From Metarhizium brunneum (lineage: Eukaryota > Ascomycota > Sordariomycetes > Hypocreales > Clavicipitaceae): DNA of 64,000 nt. Positions 23,278 through 35,690 of this stretch are shown one piece after another. Under the pieces are notes generated by a model, which saw nothing but the letters and a program-made list of their open reading frames with translations, did no database searches and was not told the DNA's origin. Every line of letters begins with the position of its first letter. Position 1 is the first letter of the stretch. The DNA lies in NCBI RefSeq assembly GCF_013426205.1, contig NC_089424.1, forward strand, positions 2,232,001-2,296,000, in the 5' to 3' direction. Both the position numbers and the translations under genes were made by a program.

Positions 23278-24756
23278 TTAATTGGATGGTTTTCGTGCCA
23301 ACCAAATATGCCTGGGTAAAATGTTGATTAGTATCGTCTCGGCTTGGCTCTTTTGTCAATGTATTAACAGAGAACTTACACATTAAAGTAGGTGCGAAGG
23401 CGCATCTCCAAACTCTCATAGATGGCTCTCTCACATATGGCACGAACTTCATCCTCCCTCATGCCCAACCCTATTATCATAGGCCACAAACTCATGCCTT
23501 CGACCCCACGAGTAAAGCACATGTTGAGCCATCTCGCACCCTCCCGCTTATGATATTCGGGCATCCAGGGTGACATGTAAAGACGAATAGTTTTCTCCTC
23601 GACATTGGTAAATCCAACATCCTCAATTGTCTGTCGAATCGCAGCTCCATCGATTCTGCCATTGCGGCCCAACGTTTCTAACCCTGTCATATAAAGGTTT
23701 GACCACTCCTCGAGAGCCGATGGCGAGTCTGGCATGCCGTTTCCCTCTTTATCTACATCATTTTCATCCCAACGAGGCACCCATTCGATCTCAACATGCT
23801 CTAGATACCCCGAGCCAGGGAGCAGGTGACTGCAACATTGTGAGTTATACCGAGCAGAGAACTAGGGGTTATGAGGAAATGGTTTTCTTTTCTTACTTGT
23901 ATATGTTGCGGTAAATTTGCGGCCACAGGACAGTGTGGATGCTCCCAAAAAGCATTCGAATATGCACTAAATCGCAACGCGTCATCAAAGAGTCCCAACA
24001 TGGATCCTCAATGTCAAATTGTACAGGCGTCATCCCAATGGGAACGCTTCTCCAGGTTAGCTGTGAGACTGCCATAGTATAAAGGTTGGTACGTACTATT
24101 GGGGCTGAAATTTATGAAGGTCCACAGTCATGATCTCCGACTGCTGACCGGTTCTGCTATATGATCAGGACATAGAAAATTCTAATAGAAGCACATAACT
24201 AACCTTTCCGCAACATGAATGGCCCATATACCACTTCCAGTGCCTAGATCCATGATTCGAAGAGGCCGGTTTTCGGCCAGCGGAGCGAGATAAAGTTCAT
24301 CTTGTTGGACAACCAGGAACAATTTGTGAACCATATCCAATCTGCTACTCTCTTCCTAAATAATCGAGTTAGGAATTAAGGAGTAAATATATGAGTACGA
24401 GACAGCTAACATACATCATCAATCGGAAATAGATATTTCCCAGGTCGCCATGATGCATAATATCGTCCATACCGTACAAAGTAGTCTTCTTTTTTAGCTC
24501 CATCGCATCTGCAAAGGTATTGTTAGTTATAGTCACCTTACTGAAAGCATCAAGAGTTTTGAGGGGCATACGGATTGTGGGACATCTTGCCCTCGTTGCC
24601 CGAGCAGAGCTGGCCGCTGAGACAACGCGAGAGTCCGGCGGGAGGCACTGAGACGTAATTTTTGGCTGGAGTCCCAGGGTTCGACGGGGAGACTTGATTG
24701 CGGTTTAACTGTTGTCGATAACTTGGTTTCGTGGTCTGACGAGTCGTCTTACAGCA
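23278..24756 (-). CDS. LaeA-like SAM-dependent methyltransferase
   Basis: The gene is broken by six short introns and shows only as fragments. Coding exons (minus strand, 5' to 3'): 24,572-24,585 (from ATG 24,585), 24,415-24,508, 24,204-24,355, 24,097-24,153, 23,897-24,046, 23,380-23,829 and 23,278-23,311. Phases fit throughout and give 316 residues. The reading region stays open upstream to 24,756, behind a CTAAC..TAG acceptor, so about 57 more N-terminal residues and a further exon are likely. Motifs follow the velvet-complex protein LaeA: G-R-Y-Y-A-S-W-R-P-G-K-Y-L-F-P, then E-E-S-S-R-L-D-M-V-H-K-L-F; SAM motif I D72-L-G-T-G-S-G78; D98 at the end of the second strand; Y-V-P-I-G-M; L-E-H-V-E-I-E-W-V-P-R; and a C-terminus like LaeA (A-R-K-P). 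LaeA-type proteins control secondary metabolism and development in the nucleus; paralogues are common, and this is probably one. The fifth intron is only 50 bases. Confidence 0.82.
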
Positions 24757-27573
24757 CTATAACCCAAATGTTAGAGACATCATCAAGGTAAAAGGCAAGG
24801 AACTGTTCAAGCCGAGAGTAATGACAACGTATGGGAGATAAGTAGAAAAGAAGACTGCCTCTAACATGTCCATGAGAGAGACCATGACTTCTAGAGTAAA
24901 GACATGTAACAGGATTATCTGTATCGGACTGGGAAAGCGAACTGAAGGAATTCTACTGGCAGCTTGATTCTTGATGACGCGGCAAACAAGGAGGAGGAAA
25001 GAGTGACAACATAGCAGATGGTGTGAGGGAGAATGTCCTATGCATGAGAGTCCCCACAGGATAAGAGGTGCAAAGTCAAGGGTTTAGGAGGACGAGATGC
25101 TTGACTCCGACAGAGAGTCTTTGCCAACGCATCTGCATCAAAAGGCGCTCAATACTGAGTTTGAGTTCGAATTGATACAGCAAATCGGGCTCGGTGGGTT
25201 CAAGAGAGAAGCAAGTGTGAGGGAATGTAAGGATGGGAGCTGGAACAAGAAGTACAAAACCACTTACATGAATATAACAATGTTGACGACTCCAATTGGA
25301 GTGAAGCCCACTCAATAGACGAGTGTTAGACTGAACTGATAGAAATGAAGCAAGTGAGAGACTTGCGCGGCACAAATGGCCGAGTGCGAGGAGAGGCCTG
25401 TAAGTCTGTTGGGATTCCTAGACGATACAACGACGACTTCTCCGCTAATGAAACCGCCTGGTTCGCTTTCCTCTCCTCAACGAGTATGCGACACGGGTTG
25501 CCTTGTTTTGGTGTGTCCTCATGTAGCTGTAGCCAGGGATGCGAGGTGTTCCGAGAGAGACCAAAATATCGTGGAAGTGATGACCCCCAGAACAATTGTT
25601 CCAGTGCAGGACACGGGATTGGTATGAAGGAGGGCTTGTCTTGTCTGCCAAGGTCGGCAATCAATGTGCAGAGAGATTTTCCAAGCACGGAGCTAAAAGG
25701 CGGAACAGACAAACAAGAAGATAGGGACAACGAGAGAGGCGTCGAAGGCCCCAAGGGGCAGAGTAGCGGGTTATGGGATATGGGTTGTGTATGTATGTTG
25801 GTAGAATAAAGCCGTAGGCGAAAAGAGTTTGTGAAGTTGTGATGGTGAAGAGAACCAGAAAAAATAAAGTAGAAACCGGCCGGGGATGACGCCTTTTAAT
25901 ATCGGTTGGTGAGGTTTGAGCGGTAGTCTGTTGTGTCGTCAGGGCGCGAGAGGTGTGCGTGAGAGACGAAGAGGCGTGTGTGTTCTGTGGTTGATGCAGA
26001 TGTGTGCGCTCAATGTGTGTGGTTACCTGAGGGCGAGGCCAAGTTCAAGTTGGGTTCGGCCAGAGGCCAGACATACCTGCCTAGGAAAACAGACTTTGAC
26101 AACAACAGACAGGCATAGGGTCCAGATAACTTGCGGAGTCCTGGAGAGCTAGAATCCTACTCGGGCAGAGTCCCGACCAGTCGACCTCTTGTGTCGCCGG
26201 GTTTGGAGTGAAGGCAGCTCCTGTTCACTCGAGGTACTCAAGCTGTCGGTCCTGGGAAGGGCGGCGAAGCGCACCGAAGGGCACCCCCAGGCCTTCACCT
26301 GGCGGGCACTTGGCGGATTGGCAGTGGCAACCGGCGGCTGACGCCAACTGTGGAAGGCGCACTCTGGTCTTGCCCACGCACCTACCGATATCAATAACTG
26401 CGCCTGCAGTTTTGCGCTTGGCGGGCGCCGCTGCTAGTACGAAGCACGAGCTCGCTTTTGCAAGTGGGTGTGTGGGCAAACGACAGACATTGAGCATCAC
26501 GCTCGACGGCGAGCGGCCGGGTGGGCAAGTGTGTACACTAGGTTCAAAAGTTATCATGGAGTTGTTCGAAGTAGGGGAGCTACAACAGCTGCAAGAATTT
26601 TGCCGTTGGTGGCCAGCGGTGCTGATATTATGCTCCAGTGCTGCACTGGGCTTGAACATGCGCGCGTGGATCTGACACGGCACCCGGGCTTGGGCTGCCC
26701 AAGTCGGCCAACGTACCTAATGTGCAAGTCTAGAGGTCGAGGGCTTGTCTAGCGGGCATCGGGCGCGTCATTGGACTTGGCTCGACATGGCATGAACAAG
26801 AACGCCTCGCTTGGTATGGTGGTCAGTGGCGGCTCGCCTTGGGCGTGTCCAGAGTGAGTGCTCCAGTACCTACCCACCTAAGGTACTTGGTAGGAAGTTC
26901 TCTGCCTGAAAAGCATGCCACGGCAAGTAGAGCGAGAATAGGGCATGGAGCATGGTGCACTTGATAGTATCTGGAGCTGGAAACACACCACATGAACTTA
27001 CCTCCCTAGGTACCCAGGTACGGAGTGGCTTATGCATATACGGAGTATGGAGCTTGACATGGACCCCTACAATGAACTTGAGGCGGTGGTGCGCCGTTGG
27101 GTCAGATGTCAACTTCAAGTTGGCGCCATCCACTGACAACGGCAGACCACGCGACCATAGTCACACCTCCGAGACCCTTACTTACCTAGGCATCCATGGA
27201 CGGGTGTGCGTAGACCGAAGTGGTGAACAAACGAGCCAACAGTCGCAACAACATTGAACCCAACAACAACGCGAGATGCGGCCGGTGAATTTGTAGAGGC
27301 CACGACGATTGAACAGGCAAAGATTGGCACATGTGCAGGTTGAACTCACGCTAGGGTCGAGGCAAAGTTCAACTGGAGTGCAGCACCCACGCTCAGTACG
27401 CATGGTGCCAGTTCTCGGGAAATCGAAAACTGAACAGAGCAGATATCAAAGATATCAAATCAATTCTGAGTCCCAACCGCCCATCCATTCCTAACGCAGC
27501 TGGGTGCCCAGGAGAGTGCTCTGTGCAATGCCCAACTCTCCTGAACTCGACACCGGGACAGGCGACAAGCGAT

Positions 27574-27605
27574 AGACGACAGACGACAGACGACAGACGA
27601 CAGAC
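27574..27605. repeat. Heptanucleotide tandem repeat
   Basis: AGACGAC is repeated four times exactly, followed by four more bases of a fifth copy. It lies in non-coding DNA. Confidence 0.85.
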
Positions 27606-30600
27606 ATGGGAGACCAAGCAACCAACAAGAAGTAGCTTTATTAGACCAGGCATTGGAATTCGGCCAAGTTTCTCAAGCACGTCAAGTGCGAGAGATTAGA
27701 CAGCATTGGCCAGCAATTGACCAACTTGGTGTATAGACGACTGTCTGCGTACGATGCCTAGTTGTAAACTTGTAACATGCGACGACGCCATGTAGCTCTC
27801 GACGGCAAATCTCCCCGTATGTATGTACGTGTCCGAAGCTCCGTGTCAATGTCAATGTCGCAGCGTGATCCCTTGACAGTTGGTTTGCCAGCCACCCGGT
27901 GCCTCGACGCGGTTTCTCACCCTTGGAATTGGGTTCTTCTGGGATCTTGAGGCTGGACCGAACCATCCCTGGTGGATAATATCCGGTGCCCATTTGGCCC
28001 CCAAGGTCCAAGTGCCCTGTCGCAAAATACATTAGTACTTAACGTATTACTACTAATACCTCGGTGCTCCGCTTCGTTGTCATGGGCGGCCTTGACTCTT
28101 GAGCAACCCCTGCAAGATTGGAGAAGAAAAGCAAACCATCCTCGCTTGCCCGCGTTCCCGCCCGCCCGCCTGCTCAGGAGACCCTGGTCTTATCCCCTGC
28201 TCATTATCGCCTTGTCGCCTGCCGACCTGTCGCTGTGTGCAAGGCACCGGACGCCTCATCACACAGCTAGCTTGTTGCCCCTCCCCCCTGCTCCCAGATG
28301 TGCTCTTAAAAAATTGCCGCCTCCGTCACGCCCGCGTTTGGGCTCGCGTCAAGGCAAGGAAAAACTTACTGGAGGCCACCGAGTGGTAGGGCATGAATTG
28401 CAACTTGCTTCAAATTCTCTTAGCCGCTATTTGTCGCCGAAGTTCCCAAACCAATGCAACCCACTCGACGTTGGATGTTTGTTGAGCGGACACTTTTATT
28501 AGCTAGCCCTAGAGTGGAGGACGAGCTCGAATTCGTAACACATGTTTGTGTTGTCTGCCAGGTATGTACTTGGCTGGTCTCCTAGCTTCCCTATGAGGTC
28601 AATACTGTGCATAAGAAGCATGTCGAGAGTAGAACATGACGTGTGCCTGCCCACTGTCCATCTGTGAATTCTGGTCGAGCGGCGTGTCTATTGCAGAGTG
28701 CCGCCAATTGGAGGCTTGCAGCAGAAGAGATTACTATCAACGATATTATTGATGAGGTGGGGGATCCAAGCTTAGTTCGCACAGACCCTGGAGCCATCAA
28801 ATGCAAGAAAGCATGGGATGTCGTGTAATGGCTAGGCAGGATGGTAAAAACACTTGACCAGGGCGGGGGACGGAAACCTGAGAGCTAATGGAAGTTGCCG
28901 TCTAGGGGGCCCTACAGTCTGGAGGCTGCGAGAGCATCGCCGCTTTGGTAAAGCTTCTCCGTAACCCTAGCGTTAAATTTCGGAATGCAACTTGACTTAC
29001 TCACAGCAAGGTGCTTAAGTGTCAGAAGCATCATACTCGATAAACGAGTCTGCAAAGTCTAGTGGGCCGCTCCCGTGACCGAGGTGTTGTTGTGACTGTG
29101 ATGCCGCGACTGTCGCCGCGACTGCCAGGAACATTGAATCATGATGCAATCAATGCCTAGCGGCTGCCTTTGCCCTACATATGCAGCCAGCGTGCAGGCA
29201 ACATGCGCCCCGTCTCACGCCCCGCACCCCCGTTCTTCACCCTCTCTAACCTCATGTCTCCTGCATCCGTATCGATCTTTTATTCCAGAATGCGCCTAGC
29301 AATATCACCCTGGGCTCTGCACGCCTGTGAAAACTCATGTATGTATGTACCCCCCGCTGTTGTGCCACCCCAAAACCCTCTGGAGGTTTTCGAATGGTGT
29401 ACTCTGTACCGCAATCTCATCTGCTGCGCCATGAACCCGACTTGCTGACTTGCTTGGCTAGGGCTCTGGGCCATAATCTCGGGCTCTGAAGTCCCGCCAC
29501 GTCTGACACGGGTCACAAAAAAAAGATTTCTGTATGGTTGTCATGTCACAATGCTATTCCGTCGTATACCCAACTTCGATATTGTGAGCACCATCGGTGG
29601 CGCGCGGCAGGGCAGACGCCATCGCACTGTGCTATCGACGCCACCAACCATCAACACATGGTGTGTATGTAGGCTGGGACTGGGTATGGGCGCTTCCTCC
29701 ACAGCCTTGCTAATGCGCTGGGTGTTCCAAGTAACGAATGTTTGGTGGGCGAGGGAGGATAGGCTTGTGCTATCGGGGCCTCTCGATTTACACCACTGTG
29801 ATAGGGAGCCAATCACTCATCCACCAGACGGCTTGGGAGAGTCCGGACCACCCGTCGATCAGTACCATCCGCGCCATGCGAACCCGTGGCAGGCCCGCGG
29901 AATAGTACATATGTCTTGCCCAATAGTCTTCAACATCAGCATCAACCCAAAGATTGGTCCAATGTGACCCGTAGCGGGAACGGTAAAGGGCCGCTGCCGC
30001 CGGCCCCCACTGAGCTGTTGGGCCGGTCTTTTGGAGGACGACACCGGCAGGTATGCGATACACTTACTCGAGAATCTGTCACGATTGGGGTTGATTGCAC
30101 GGCAGCCGGACTTAACATACATAAGCAATATCAGTCACGGATCACACTGGCTTGTTATTGCAGTGCTCCTGAGCCGGCTTTCTTCTCTCTGCGTGACAAC
30201 ACACTAATATGGGAGCGAATAGATGAAGACCAAAGCCTCATTATTAAACTTGGTACGGAGGGAGGTGTTCAACAGGGAACGCGAGTGACGATTGCACTAA
30301 CTTTCATGACTTTTTTTTGGCGACCCTCTCGGGGTGAGGGATCCAGGCCATGACATACTAGGCGCGGCCAAATTTGGACCGACGTAACCGTCTATCTATC
30401 GCTCACAAAAGTAAATCACTGTGAAACAGAGATGCGCAAAGAACTATGCTGCAATATGTTCAGCTTGCATCTGAGCCCCTTCATTACGATGAGACTATCC
30501 ATATTTTTTTGGCAAACGTATGGTGCCACTAATAACTCATGTCAGTGCCACTTGCGTCGCGTATCGGCTCAGGCGAAGGAGGCCTTCAACGTTGGTCAGT

Positions 30601-30775
30601 GGGATGTCCCTGGTGTTTGTAAATTGCAGGCTCACTTGACGTTGGCTAGCCCCAAAACTATATACTAGTACCGCTGATGATAGCCACAATGGTTTGTTGG
30701 CGGTTGTCCTTGCCGTCGTTATTATTGCTAGTATTGTTATTTATTAAAAGGTCGAGAGCCAACGCTCCTAGGGAG

Positions 30776-30794
30776 ATGTATGTATGTATGTATG
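30776..30794. repeat. Tetranucleotide microsatellite
   Basis: ATGT is repeated four times plus three bases. It lies in non-coding DNA and is likely to vary in length between strains. Confidence 0.8.
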
Positions 30795-31398
30795 ATACTG
30801 GTTGATGTTAGTCCATCCTGGTCTGCGATCCGCCGCTATGTTCCACAATGGCGCGCGGCAACACCCTCGCACAAGCATCCCTAAAAACCACACCCGAGCG
30901 GTTGAGCCAACTCCACATCCGTCCATGTCATATGTACTGTAGTTCCCCAACATGTACATTGATACTGCTAGCCACGGTGCTTTCTTTCAGACACGGATAC
31001 CGGATGTTCTGATGTTGGGGTACGGAGTTAATGAGTGTCGCACAGTTAAGGAGGTACAACACAAAATAGTGTGGTGTGGCCTTGCCCTTCTTTCGGTGCG
31101 ATAGCACACTCCGGTACCCACCCAGTCAGGTACTTAAGTACCTACTAGCAGGCAAGCTCGGCAACTATTTCATATTCGGAAGGAACGTTCGAATTGATGG
31201 CTCCACCTCGCTCCTGGGCCAATAACCTGCCGTGCTTTTTTTATTGTGTGAGAAATTGCAGCTCTCGGCCAGGTGACTTCAATATTCAACTCCGTCCTGT
31301 GCAATTGCTATTTGATATCTTTCAATTCCAACCTGGTACCGCTCACTTTCGTACTTCTGTCACCTTACTGACGTCCGGCAGCACGCCTTCATCTTGCA

Positions 31399-32300
31399 AT
31401 GCAACAGTTGGCTACCTGTTATCTTCATACTGAAAGAAGCCTACCCGAGGACGTGGCCAGAACAGAGATCCCAGGTATGGCTGCAGACACCCCGACCCTG
31501 GTCCAACTTTCCAATGACACCCTTCCACATTGTGCATCGTTGGGTAGAATGGTCGCGGACGAGGTCATGCAGGTCAGGTTTTAGTGCTCAACAATACTGC
31601 AATTCGCTATTGGCATGTGTGCCGAACAGCGCAATTCTCGTGTGTTTCACGCCCATTTTGGAGGCCCTGAAACAACCCAAAACTTGACCACTATCTACGC
31701 CCGGCCAACGACCAAATCCGTCCTTGGAGAAAATGGTTACCACCACAGGTGCACGCAGCACCGAGAGAGAGGCAATACGTCGATCCATTTCACAGTTACA
31801 TCTATGCCGGGGCGTTGTTCCCCGCCGAATTCTGTGCGGCCTTGTCTTGAAGACCGGCTGAATAGTACTTCGGTCAACTTTGAGACGCATCAAGCGGCAC
31901 ACCTCCGTCCTCTCCGCATCTTCACTGCGCCATGTGATTCGTTCCCATCTATCTGGGATTGGGTTACACCTGATGCAGACGAAGGAAGCACACCTGCCAA
32001 GATACTACCACCTTCTTACACCGCTCAATGGGCGGTTTGGTGGCTGCGCTGATAATGTTCCACAATATGTCCTCAGAAGATCTTGCCGAGACACGTCGAC
32101 TATGTACCTGCTTCCGCACTGGTTGAAATCAGTACCAACGCTCACCCGGTAGGTTGCCATGAAGCTGACAGTACGTGTCGAGAAATTTGTAACATGCTGA
32201 GTTTCTATCCCTCTGTCAGACCAGCGGCTTTTGGCCATATTGCTAACCTTCAACAGCTTGCTCGGCATACGACTATCACTACGAGACGATCAAATAAGTA
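31399..32300 (+). pseudogene. Possible decayed or unresolved multi-exon gene
   Basis: Three protein-like plus-strand blocks follow each other in different frames. One runs 31,399-31,584, starting M-Q-Q-L-A-T-C and containing E-D-V-A-R-T-E. One runs 31,615-32,052 and ends W-A-V-W-W-L-R. One runs about 32,083-32,301 and contains P-S-V-R-P-A-A-F-G-H-I. They keep mixed codon use without long low-complexity runs, but no good splice sites join them and no family is recognised. It may be a relic, an unresolved gene or chance. Confidence 0.18.
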
Positions 32301-35300
32301 GCAGCTCTGTTTTTTTAAGCAACGGAATACATCAACAAGTCAATCACCTAATGTAGATACTGGATACGTGCTATCGTCGACCGCTGTTGTAGCCAGAAAT
32401 TCGCCAAGATTGAACAGAGTATTGCTTCATCTCCCCTCTCTAGTATTTAGACAGATGGCAATTTACCTACTTTCCCCCCCCCCAGATCCTATGAAAACAT
32501 GCAGCTAGGCCAGGCCATGTAGTGTAAGGCACCCCCAGGGGGGGGGTAGTACAAACCACTCGGTGCAGCACACGTTATCTGCCGGTGGACCTTACAACCC
32601 AGTCCGGATATCTAGATTTAAGTCTTCTTGTCCAATTCTCAGGGGGAGAACTCGAATGAAAGACAGAGCTAGAGAAATTATTTCTAAAAATCGGCATTGC
32701 CTGCCTATGCCTCCGCCGATGTACCCTGGCCTAACATACCGACAGAGTACAAGGGCTCCCGTTCGTCTGGTACGCCATGTATGTGCCAATACTAGCTCGA
32801 GCCTCTGAGGAGACTGGCTGCATCGAAAACTCTACAAGGAGCTTGGCGAGTGCGGGCCGAGGACTGCATAATACAAATGTTGCAGCTTCGCGCAGACTGA
32901 GGGCCTCGACATTGGTATTCAGAAGTTCCAACCTCTGAGCCCTGCCGGGTCCCATCCGTTGGGTCCATGTGAAAATCTTTGGGACACCTGATTTATTATC
33001 AGCTTTGAAGGAAGTAATATGCGACCCCATTGTTTTCGTTGGCTTCGTTCTTACAGGAAGGTTGCCGATTAGCAATTTGCGGCCTCAATCTACTCCACAC
33101 CGGCAGTGCGCAATCTTCTCGGCGTGTATGTGGCAGTGTATTGCGATTGCAGAATACATTGCCAAAACAAATAGTCAAACGGCTTCCTACGTGCCTCCCT
33201 GTAATTACGAGTTGGTTATCAAGTGGTGATCATAGGGCGAGTGTGGGCAGGCAGTGCACGCAGGTATGTGAATCATTGTGTAGCATTTCAGAATGTCCCA
33301 GCCCGGAAACCACGGTACCCGACAGAAGTTGTGCGTGGACTAGCTCTGTATACGTGCATTAAAGACTACCCAGAACATGAAACGTGTGTCTTACTAGGCC
33401 AACCCCTCTTGAGATTGTATGGTTGAGTTTCTTAGAGTATCAGGGCCAATGCTCTTCTGCTTTTATACAAGTTCAGCAGAAGCCGGAGGACAATTGCAAG
33501 GGGAGTCAACCAGGATGGTTCAATGGCAAATTCCGGCCAAATAGAACACGTGTGACTGTTTCTTGTCGCGTGCAGGTATTGGGAAGCGACAGTTTCTGGA
33601 GACATGTGGTCAAGAAGAGAGAGTTGATTAAGATGGTTTTGTGAGTGTCAGCCTTCATCACCCATGTCACAAAGCATCGCTCTCAGGTTCAGCTTCACCC
33701 CTGATCTCTTATAGCAAACCCTTTATTACGGATAATCTTTGACGTCACCCTAACACAGAAGATATTAGAGAGTGCCGGGATTATGCGTGCAAGGGTAGGT
33801 CGTTTCCCGTGCTAATATCGAGCTTACGCGACAATGATGACGTACGGGAACGCCCACAGCAATTCAACCCATTCAGGCACACACCTGGGTATAAGGAATT
33901 AACGACCTTGCACTGGGGATATGCGTGCACATAACCCCTTGTACCGCCTTTTCCTTTCGAGCGGACGCATATAGATATGTACGTTTGCGATGACCACACC
34001 GATGTTTCATTCCGTTGCCCCCCGACGATTGAATCAGCCATGGCAGGACTCCCAATCCCAGCCTAACGGACGCAAAATTCGCTGCACCACTAATTTATGG
34101 CGGGAAGGAGAGAAGAAAAGGTGTGTCACCAATGAAAAACGTACATACGTGTTGTGTGCCGGCGATGGACGTCTGCCAAGATGGTCAGGCAGGGAATACT
34201 GATCGAAACAAATCACCTGTCACCGGGACTGCAGTTCTCTCCGCACTGCAGGTTCCGATGACCCTTCAGTGCTGGACGAAACAGGGAGGGGGAGCCGGGG
34301 ATGGAAGCAATGGCAAATGAAGGACACACGACAGACGGCTGACGGCAATGTGGTTTTAAACTGAGAAAGCAAGGCTGTCCAAGCGTTGTCGTCGTTTCTT
34401 CCTCGTGCATGGCCGCTTCTAAGACGATAAAACAACTCACCGGCAGTTTTTGTGTAACATCCCGCCGCCTTCCATTGGCTGAACCGTTCTGTCGGGACAA
34501 CGTGTGGGGGGTGTAAGGAGTTGGATGAAATTGCGGACGCAGTCACAAAGTACAGCTGCGTGGCTGTACTTTGTGCTGGGACGGGATCAGCTTCTTGAGT
34601 ACGGGGTAGAGTTGAAGCCAGCTGGCCGTCCATGCGGTCCCCCTACGCCTTCTTTTCATCAGTCTAGCATCTGTCCACATGACACATGCAGACGAGGGAA
34701 ACCAGTGGGCAAATCAACACGGGAGGGGATACGGAACGCAGGCCGCAAGCATTCACCATGGCTTGGCAGCTCCGAAAATGTCAGTTCAAAATTATTACAC
34801 ATCAGCTTGTGCGGCCTGGATATGCCTCAAAGTCGGCCAGTTCTCGCCTCTAGCATGCCACGACACGATTCGGCTCGCATGGCCCAGCCGCATTAGGACC
34901 GCTACCTGACCAATATCCGGACAGCCCTCGTCTTACAAGCATTGCGGTGGGCAAACGGATACCTCTAGTGTTCCGTTTCAGGCATCACCGCTCGTTTTCT
35001 GCACGGCACATCTAATTGCTACCAAAAGTGCCTTCCTGACGCGGTGAGCTTTCAAGCGCGACAAGCGGCGCCTGTTGCGCTTATCTGTCTGTATGCGACG
35101 GCTGCAAATTGGTCATTCTGCCGCGCAGGCCATGGCCCCCTTTCCCCCGCATCGTACATGTGTTGTGATAACGCGGCGGGAGTACTCCGTATTGGCTGTT
35201 GGGTCGTGAAAAGCGGCATCGGCGAGACTTGATTGGAGTTGCGGCTAGTTGTGGTGCCACTGGTGCATATATCCTATGCACGTTGGTTCGACCGTAGGAT

Positions 35301-35690
35301 TACCGTGACGAGTAGCCGGTGAAAGGTTGGCGAAAAGAAAATGATAAAACGTATCCTTGCAGCGTCAAGAAGGGGTGGTCCGTCCGTTGAAAGCGCTTAC
35401 ACCCTCCCAATCAACTACACTTCACACGCTAAAGATGCTGGCAATATTTCCCTTTTCAATTCGATTTACTAGGTCTACTGTACAAATGTAACGAAACGCC
35501 CCCACTAGTATCAAATTTGTCATGTTTCATCCCGTCTGAGGCGTGAAGGTATCGTCACCAATTCCGGCTCACCTGTCGTGACAGCCCCCGATATGCGTCA
35601 TTCTGAATAGCCGCCTTTGCCGCACCGTTTCCCAGAGGAATAACAGCGGCAGGTGGGCGGATAATATGTACGGTTGTGGGTGGACAGAAT

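Larger units (their letters stand above)
24757..35690. other. Gene-free interval of almost 11 kb
   Basis: No gene could be supported here on either strand. The first kilobase is pyrimidine-rich on the minus strand and may hold leader exons of the LaeA-like gene. A 142-codon minus-strand frame at 25,326-25,754 is Ser/Pro-rich without domains. Protein-like but discontinuous plus-strand blocks lie at about 31,399-32,300. Simple repeats lie at 27,574 and 30,776. Occasional TACGGAGTA motifs (27,039 and 35,183) and one palindrome (31,131) are present. Typical spacing in such genomes is about one gene per 2-4 kb, so the gap is notable. Confidence 0.45.

Noticed and set aside
20157..35690. Secondary-metabolite gene cluster around the LaeA-like gene
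   Set aside because: No synthase, cytochrome P450, transporter or pathway regulator is present on either side within the window.
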